Part shown: positions 1 to 3,720 of the stretch, in pieces | Layout of the letters: each line of letters begins with the position of its first letter | Numbering within the stretch: the first letter of the stretch is position 1 | From: CAYVBJ01 sp964415185 | GTDB taxonomy: Bacteria > Bacteroidota > Rhodothermia > Balneolales > Balneolaceae | Assembly: GCA_964415185.1 (NCBI GenBank) | Contig: CAYPZI010000124.1 | Span: 1 to 8,715 of the forward strand | DNA: 8,715 nucleotides | Direction: 5' to 3' | Notes under the pieces: generated by a model | The model's input: only the letters and a program-made list of their open reading frames with translations | Database searches by the model: none | Told to the model about the DNA's origin: nothing | Position numbers and translations under genes: made by a program

Positions 1-1
1 T

Positions 2-80
2 CGGTTTCACCAGGGGTAAAACAGGCTTAAGTCATCCGATGAGTCTATCTTGCCCCAATCTCCGGACGCGTCAAGGTGCT
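2..80. repeat. 79-bp direct repeat, copy 1
   Basis: This stretch is repeated at 179-257 with a single mismatch (C at 56, T at 233), giving a 177-bp period. Identity starts at cggtttcacc and stops abruptly after caaggtgct, where the two copies run into unrelated sequence. The copy carries the palindromic core TCATCCGATGA at 32-42. No credible gene overlaps it; the reading frames through it are short and low in coding character. It reads as a non-coding dispersed or tandem repeat; its function is unknown. Confidence 0.95.
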
Positions 81-171
81 ATGGCTGCAACAACCTTCGC
101 GCGTGTTCCGCCTTTTGGAACACCCCGAAGCGTTGGGAGCCTTTCGGCTCGGTCTCATTCATCGGATGACT
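30..171 (+). repeat. foldable repeat element with four helices
   Basis: Pairing visible by eye: 30-44 with 157-171 (15 bp, one G-T wobble at 43/158); 67-77 with 93-103 (one wobble at 71/99, one C-C mismatch at 72/98); 103-109 with 117-123 (7 bp, loop gcctttt); 137-141 with 146-150 (5 bp, loop tttc). Base 103 can join only one of the two adjacent stems. Both wobbles are G-U if the plus strand is the RNA but A-C on the other strand, a weak hint that a plus-strand transcript would fold better. It could be a structured RNA, a cruciform-forming mobile repeat, or a repeat with no function. No known RNA family was recognised, and no promoter was identified. Confidence 0.5.
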
Positions 172-178
172 GATGATC

Positions 179-257
179 CGGTTTCACCAGGGGTAAAACA
201 GGCTTAAGTCATCCGATGAGTCTATCTTGCCCTAATCTCCGGACGCGTCAAGGTGCT
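179..257. repeat. 79-bp direct repeat, copy 2
   Basis: Second copy of the repeat at 2-80, differing at one base. It follows copy 1 head to tail with no extra sequence, so the right end of unit 1 (ending near 178) abuts it. It keeps the left halves of the stems seen in unit 1 (core TCATCCGATGA at 209-219 and cgcgtcaaggt at 244-254) but not their right halves, because the sequence diverges after 257. It therefore looks like a truncated or recombined unit. Confidence 0.95.
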
Positions 258-359
258 TCGCACGCTTGGCGGTCCTGTTTTTTTTTTGCCAATGGCACGC
301 CACGCTCGGAGGTTCTCCGGAAAAGCACCGAAGAACGCTACGAGGTGGCTGATTTATCA
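258..359. other. unassigned spacer with T10 tract
   Basis: This lies between the truncated repeat copy and the stop codon of the outer-membrane protein gene. It has ten consecutive T at 278-287, a small inverted repeat tgcca-a-tggca at 287-297, and a hairpin cggag-gtt-ctccg at 307-319 that could slow transcription coming from the minus-strand gene. That hairpin is not followed by a T run on the minus strand, so it is not a canonical intrinsic terminator. No gene is seen. Confidence 0.4.
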
Positions 360-953
360 TTAAAACCGGTATTTCAGTCCCAGGCTCACAACGCCCTGGT
401 TTCCGAAACCGGCATTGGTGATAAACCGGAAGTCTCTTCCGAATTCAATACCAACGGGATGAACCTGCCAGGCTAAAAACAGGTCTGTTTCCGTCCGGGA
501 GCGCTCTTCATCAGAGAACCCAAACTGGTCTTCCGTTGAAAAACTGAATCCGGCTCCGAGGCCTGTAAAGATTCCCCATCTGTCATTCTCCAGCCAATAG
601 TAGTTTGAAGTCGCAACCAGGGAAAAGAAATCGACCGTGCCTTCACCGATTTTCACATTATCACGAATAAACTCTTTATCTTTTCTCTGGTAGCTCAACT
701 GGCCTCCCGCTTTCAGGTTTCTCCTCACTCTTGTCCGGTACGAAATGGCGAACCCGGCCGAATGGGTATCTGTTGAAGTTACATCACCTTCCGGAAACAC
801 TTCATTGAAAATAGAATCATTATAGTCCAGAATATCGTTTGAGGTTAAAACCCCGACCGCCAATTCAATTTCAGTATCCTGGCTATGCAGAAGTCCGCCT
901 GTCATTATGGTGAATAGCATTACTAAAACAGTGGCGGAAATTAATTTAAACAT
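360..953 (-). CDS. small outer-membrane beta-barrel protein
   Basis: A 197-residue protein with an N-terminal signal peptide (hydrophobic residues about 3-22, probable cleavage near HSQ-D at 25/26). Alternating polar and hydrophobic strands follow, for example SAGFAISYRTRV (65-76), GGQLSYQR (83-90), GIFTGLGAGFSFS (127-139) and the last strand VVSLGLKYRF. The terminal aromatic Phe is the usual beta-signal read by the BAM machinery. The length suits an eight-stranded OmpA/OmpW-like barrel; no periplasmic domain is present. The start is supported by an A/G-rich site (aaaaaagga) just upstream. It is divergent from the superoxide dismutase gene across an A/T-rich spacer. Substrate and exact family are not recognised, so a transport or structural role cannot be assigned. 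The barrel call is family-type inference. Confidence 0.8.
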   Translation of the reverse strand: MFKLISATVLVMLFTIMTGGLLHSQDTEIELAVGVLTSNDILDYNDSIFNEVFPEGDVTSTDTHSAGFAISYRTRVRRNLKAGGQLSYQRKDKEFIRDNVKIGEGTVDFFSLVATSNYYWLENDRWGIFTGLGAGFSFSTEDQFGFSDEERSRTETDLFLAWQVHPVGIEFGRDFRFITNAGFGNQGVVSLGLKYRF

Positions 954-1144
954 ATAATCCTTTTTTGATTTCTCTATTAATTAATGAAAGATCTCCAACA
1001 TAATCATCGCAAAAATATAAAATATATTATTCTCCTTATTTTACATTTTTCATAACTATTTTATCTAACACATTTTATGTTGAATGTACAGGAATTATTA
1101 TTTGTTTATGTAGTGAATTATCATCCAAACAGTAAATAAATAAT
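954..1144. promoter_or_regulatory. A/T-rich divergent promoter region
   Basis: This 191-bp spacer separates the start codons of the beta-barrel gene (minus) and the superoxide dismutase gene (plus), so it must hold both promoters. It is much richer in A and T than the flanking genes. A possible plus-strand pair is TTTACA (1040-1045) and TATCTA (1062-1067), 16 bp apart, but such matches are expected by chance here. The Bacteroidota -7 motif TAnnTTTG is only approximated (TATTATTTG, 1096-1104, one base too long). The dismutase start has no Shine-Dalgarno sequence, only an A/T-rich leader; the minus-strand gene has aaaaaagga. Confidence 0.6.
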
Positions 1145-1687
1145 ATGAATAAGTTTATAATTGCTCTTTTGGTTTTATTTACTTTATCAGCTTGTACACA
1201 GCAAAATCAAAACCTGAATGAGGGAAGGGAAGAAGAACCCGAACTAAACAAACTGGTTTCAGTAATACATCCAACCGAAGAGAATGACATATCCGGAACG
1301 GTTACATTTACCCGCCAGGGTGAAGATGTTCTCGTTGAAGCTACCGTCAGAGGCCTGGAGCCTGAAACCAAACACGGCTTTCACGTTCACCGATTCGGTG
1401 ACTGTACTGCCGGGGATGCAACTTCAGCAGGGGGACACCTCAGCCCTGAAGACATGCCGCATGGTGCCCCGAGCGAAGCCAGCCGGCACATGGGCGACAT
1501 GGGAAATCTTGTGGCCGGTGAGAACGGCATCGCCGAACTCTCCTACACGGATAATGTGATTGAGCTTTCCACAATACGCGGGCGGGCCGTTATTATTCAC
1601 GGAGAAGCTGATGATCTTGAATCGCAGCCAGCAGGCGACGCCGGGCCGAGAATCGGATGCGGTGTGATTGGAATTGCTCAGAATTAA
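1145..1687 (+). CDS. sodC: Cu/Zn superoxide dismutase, lipoprotein
   Basis: Converts superoxide to oxygen and hydrogen peroxide outside the cytoplasm. The 180-residue product opens with a lipoprotein signal (lipobox LSAC, lipidated Cys17), then a short linker and one SOD domain (about 36-179). All metal ligands are visible: copper His80 and His82 (HGFHVH), bridging His98 (GGH), His152 (VIIH); zinc His98, His106, His115 and Asp118 (HMGDMGN). Cys87 and Cys172 form the expected disulfide, and Arg169 matches the substrate-guiding arginine (human Arg143). The motifs HMGDMGN, IIHGEADD and the ending GCGVIGIAQ resemble the eukaryotic-type branch more than the classic proteobacterial SodC. The leader lacks a Shine-Dalgarno sequence. 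The gene is alone on its strand and ends 8 bp from the convergent HAD gene. The likely role is defence of the envelope against external superoxide. Confidence 0.97.
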   Translation: MNKFIIALLVLFTLSACTQQNQNLNEGREEEPELNKLVSVIHPTEENDISGTVTFTRQGEDVLVEATVRGLEPETKHGFHVHRFGDCTAGDATSAGGHLSPEDMPHGAPSEASRHMGDMGNLVAGENGIAELSYTDNVIELSTIRGRAVIIHGEADDLESQPAGDAGPRIGCGVIGIAQN

Positions 1688-1695
1688 ACTTTCAA

Positions 1696-2373
1696 TCAAT
1701 CGGGGGATGACTTGGAAACAAGCTTTTGTAATTCCGGCAATGTTAATGCCGGATCCCTGAAGTCATCAACCACAAGATGGCAGAGGTTAAGTTCACCGTG
1801 CGTATGGGTGGTTGCAACTCCAACCACCGAGCACCCTGCCGATAGCCCTGATTTTATCCCGGAAATGGAGTCTTCGAACACAATACAGTCCCGTGGAGAT
1901 GCATCCGCGGCTTTGGCAGCTTTCAGATAAGGTTCGGGATGCGGCTTGCTGTTGGTAAAATGCGACATGTGCAGAACAGCATCAAACATTCCCGTTACCG
2001 AAAGCTCACCTAAGATGTACCCGGTATTTTCTTTTGGAGCGGAGGTAGCCACTACTGCCGGGATATCATGTTGCTTTACTCTATCCAAAAACTCAACAAA
2101 ACCGGGTACAACATGTTCTTTCGGGTTAAACAGATCCCGGAACATCCGCTCTTTTTCATTTGACAGAGCCTCAACCCTTTCATCAGTCAATGAACCGAAT
2201 ACCATTGGAATCCACTCTCTGTTGGTCCGCCCGAAAAGTTTTTCCCTGATATATTCATCTGACAACTCTTTACCGTATTTATCACAAAATTCGTGCAATA
2301 CTTTTTTGTGAACCGGGTTGCTGTCCACAATCACCCCATCCATATCAAAAATTACGGCAGCTATTTTTTTCAT
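1696..2373 (-). CDS. HAD-family phosphatase / phosphomutase-like hydrolase
   Basis: A 225-residue cytosolic enzyme of HAD subfamily IA, the group containing beta-phosphoglucomutase and small sugar-phosphate phosphatases. Motif I is DMDGV with nucleophile Asp10 and acid/base Asp12; motif II ends at Ser111 (VVATS); motif III is Lys143 (NSKPHPEPYL); motif IV is VFEDS with Glu167 and Asp168 for magnesium. The cap, about residues 16-90, is alpha-helical, and His22 sits where beta-phosphoglucomutase has its cap histidine, so a mutase or a phosphatase are both possible; the substrate cannot be told from sequence. Length is normal for the family. ATG at 2371-2373 is chosen because it precedes motif I by the usual few residues; no Shine-Dalgarno is seen. 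The last residues (KSSPD) are encoded by sequence resembling half of a palindromic repeat found at 2893-2918. Confidence 0.93.
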   Translation of the reverse strand: MKKIAAVIFDMDGVIVDSNPVHKKVLHEFCDKYGKELSDEYIREKLFGRTNREWIPMVFGSLTDERVEALSNEKERMFRDLFNPKEHVVPGFVEFLDRVKQHDIPAVVATSAPKENTGYILGELSVTGMFDAVLHMSHFTNSKPHPEPYLKAAKAADASPRDCIVFEDSISGIKSGLSAGCSVVGVATTHTHGELNLCHLVVDDFRDPALTLPELQKLVSKSSPD

Positions 2374-2545
2374 AAATGATTGAAGTAGTTATTGAAATGT
2401 TTATTTGTGTGGGTATCGTAAAAACTAATACTATTGCAGCTACTCGCCAACAACTCAAAAAAATAATATGGGTTGATATGCGATCTCTGATCTTTAAAAA
2501 TCTTTGGAATTCCGGAAGATTGAGAATTTTCTGTGGTGGAAGGAA
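2374..2545. other. upstream region of HAD gene
   Basis: A 172-bp A/T-rich stretch between the HAD start codon and the stop of the gene remnant, and therefore the likely minus-strand promoter region for the HAD gene. No confident promoter hexamers were found. It contains a 17-base repeat (2475-2491) shared with the spacer at 3618. A plus-strand open frame running through 2376-2759 looks spurious: it has no homology I recognise and odd composition. Confidence 0.4.
2475..2491. repeat. 17-bp dispersed repeat, copy A
   Basis: gatatgcgatctctgat matches 3618-3634 at 16 of 17 positions. At 3618 the same string forms the left arm of an inverted repeat; here no right arm (atcgcatatc) is seen nearby, so this is a partial copy. 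Confidence 0.7.
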
Positions 2546-2747
2546 TTATGGATATTCTATCCTTACTGCTGAATTTGCAAGTTTTCGAAGTATTTTTCTG
2601 TTATTGGGATTAATTCCAAGTATGAGTAAACATCTCTCCATTCGGCCCGGGTGCGACAAAATAAACTTCAAGACCGTCTTCATCGGCTTGTCTCAAAAAA
2701 TTAATGGCATCAATTTTTTTTACTTCCAAATTATAATAACGCAACAC
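2546..2747 (-). pseudogene. frameshifted small gene remnant
   Basis: Reading the minus strand, one frame gives a protein-like stretch that includes KKIDAINFLRQADEDGLEVY and then FVAPGPNGEMFTH (down to 2622), then ends at a stop at 2610-2612. Dropping one base (2621) moves into a frame that reads LGINPNNRKILRKLANS AVRIEYP and stops at 2546-2548. Joined, the two give about 66 residues with a plausible basic, helical end. No ATG precedes it; the first possible starts are GTG at 2745-2747 or TTG at 2742-2744 and 2727-2729, and the frame is closed by a stop at 2781-2783. The family is not recognised. It could be a decayed small gene, or chance coding-like sequence in A/T-rich DNA. The call rests only on appearance of the translation. 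Confidence 0.35.
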
Positions 2748-2837
2748 CTTACCTGTTGAACAAATACTTACTATTATAGCTTACTATTGGAGAAACCCGG
2801 AATAGGTATCCCAACTTTAATTTGTGCCCAATATCCG

Positions 2838-2856
2838 CAAGTCATCGGATGACTTG
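2838..2856. repeat. 19-bp perfect palindrome, isolated TCATCGGATGA site
   Basis: caagtcatcggatgacttg is a 9-bp perfect inverted repeat around one central G. Its core TCATCGGATGA (2842-2852) is the same as in the closing stem of the left-edge element (159-169; with C in the centre at 32-42 and 209-219). It could be a repetitive extragenic palindrome or an operator; with several copies in non-equivalent places, a repeat is the likelier reading. Confidence 0.75.
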
Positions 2857-2871
2857 TTGATTTCTAAGTAC

Positions 2872-2924
2872 TTAAATAAATCTTTACCTGCGAGTCCCGA
2901 ATGCTTTCGGGATGACTTATTTAA
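2872..2924. repeat. nested inverted repeat with 7-bp hairpin
   Basis: The outer arms ttaaataa (2872-2879) and ttatttaa (2917-2924) are perfectly complementary. Inside is the hairpin tcccgaa-tgct-ttcggga (2895-2912), flanked by ag on the left and tgact on the right. On the plus strand the hairpin is followed by an A/T-rich run with few consecutive T, so it is a poor terminator, and no plus-strand gene ends just before it. It is better read as a short palindromic intergenic repeat. Confidence 0.6.
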
Positions 2925-3027
2925 TTTAAAATCAATCCTTTATAATTACTCTTGCGGATTTTAGGTTGTGTATAAATAACAGAAGCAATAACAAATCTTA
3001 TAAATCGAAATTCAGGCCTGGAAAACC

Positions 3028-3570
3028 ATGGAAAGTTTTTCTTACTTCCTCTCAATAATACTTTTTTCTATACTCATTGCCGGCTGCTCGGATGCCGGGG
3101 TGAATGATACGGCAGAGCTTGACAACTCCTTTTTTGAGACTGCTGCCGAAATCCAGTTCAGTACGGTTTCCGACAGCATCATCACCATCAGCCAATCGCA
3201 ATCTGGAAGCTATACTTTTTCGGATAAAACGAATCTCGTTATTAACGAGCAGGCAGCGTTCGAAGCATTCTGGAAAGACCTTCACAGTAACAAGAGCCTT
3301 CCGCCAGAATTGCCTGATGTTGATTTCAGTGAATACACCGTCATTGCCGCAATGATGGGCGTGCAGCCCACCGGTGGTTTTTCAATTGAAATTTCAAAAA
3401 TATCCAGGGGCGATAATGTAACCGGTGTAAAAATCGAAGAACGGGAACCCGGTGCAAGTTGTGGAACGTTTCAGGCCTTAACCGCTCCTTTTCACGTTGT
3501 GAAAATTCCCAAAGCAAACGATACCGATATCCGCTTTGTCACAAACCGGACTGCCGTCGACTGTGAGTAA
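3028..3570 (+). CDS. PrcB C-terminal-domain lipoprotein
   Basis: A 180-residue envelope protein. The N-terminus is a lipoprotein signal with hydrophobic residues 5-18 and lipobox LIAGC (lipidated Cys20). After a polar linker, residues about 70-162 match the PrcB C-terminal domain pattern: an early segment AAFEAFWKDLH (76-86), DVDFSEYTVIAAMMG (97-111), the signature PTGGFSIEI (114-122), and a late strand pair ending APFHVVKIPK (153-162). PrcB was named for a lipoprotein needed for the dentilisin protease complex of Treponema denticola; most family members are uncharacterised, and no protease gene is beside this one, so a protease role is not implied. Cys145 and Cys179 could pair outside the cytoplasm. 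The start has a purine-rich stretch (ggaaaa) before ATG and places the signal peptide correctly. The gene converges on the oxidoreductase gene. Confidence 0.85.
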   Translation: MESFSYFLSIILFSILIAGCSDAGVNDTAELDNSFFETAAEIQFSTVSDSIITISQSQSGSYTFSDKTNLVINEQAAFEAFWKDLHSNKSLPPELPDVDFSEYTVIAAMMGVQPTGGFSIEISKISRGDNVTGVKIEEREPGASCGTFQALTAPFHVVKIPKANDTDIRFVTNRTAVDCE

Positions 3571-3617
3571 TGTTGAGCAGGTTGGCGATTGAGACCTGAG
3601 GGACTTTTAGTGAAATC

Positions 3618-3682
3618 GATATGCGATCACTGATTGTGAGATACTTCGTATACCTGCGATCGGATATCTCCAATCGCATATC
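3618..3682. repeat. inverted repeat in convergent spacer
   Basis: The arms gatatgcgat (3618-3627) and atcgcatatc (3673-3682) are perfectly complementary. Inside, gagata (3638-3643) pairs with tatctc (3665-3670), and a short atac-ttc-gtat hairpin sits at 3641-3651, so the whole can form a long imperfect hairpin. It lies between the 3' ends of two convergent genes, where a bidirectional terminator is expected. However, the run of A at 3683-3689 puts the T tract before rather than after the hairpin on the minus strand, so it does not look like a standard intrinsic terminator. The left 17 bases recur at 2475-2491. Confidence 0.7.
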
Positions 3683-3720
3683 AAAAAAACTTCATTTTAA
3701 ATAAGCGTAGTTCCGGATTG

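Larger units (their letters stand above)
2784..3027. other. intergenic region with palindromes upstream of PrcB gene
   Basis: A 244-bp A/T-rich spacer. It contains a perfect palindrome (2838-2856), a hairpin within an outer inverted repeat (2872-2924), and the leader of the PrcB-domain lipoprotein gene. A TATAAAT at 2971-2977 could be part of a promoter, but the nearest TTG-type element (TTGCGG, 2952-2957) is only 13 bp away, so it is not convincing. No gene is seen. Confidence 0.45.

Noticed and set aside
2..257. CRISPR array or integron attC array
   Set aside because: Only two repeats of 79 bp with a 98-bp intervening stretch, no cas genes, no integrase, and no attC core sequence seen.
278..287. 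T10 tract as an intrinsic terminator
   Set aside because: No strong stem directly precedes it on the plus strand and no plus-strand gene ends upstream; on the minus strand it is an A tract.
216..476. 86-residue plus-strand open frame starting in repeat copy 2
   Set aside because: It runs out of non-coding repeat into the antisense of the beta-barrel gene, and has no recognisable domain.
2376..2759. 127-residue plus-strand open frame
   Set aside because: No recognisable motif, odd composition, no ribosome site, and the opposite strand gives a more protein-like reading for part of the same region.
2784..2836. Minus-strand stretch that reads like YWAQIKVGIPIPGFSNSKL
   Set aside because: It ends in two adjacent stops, has no start, and is too short to separate from chance or translated intergenic repeat; it cautions against trusting look alone in the neighbouring remnant.
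3618..3689. Classic bidirectional terminator between convergent genes
   Set aside because: A hairpin is present, but the T tract on the minus strand comes before the hairpin and the plus strand has A after it, so the usual stem-then-T order is missing on both.
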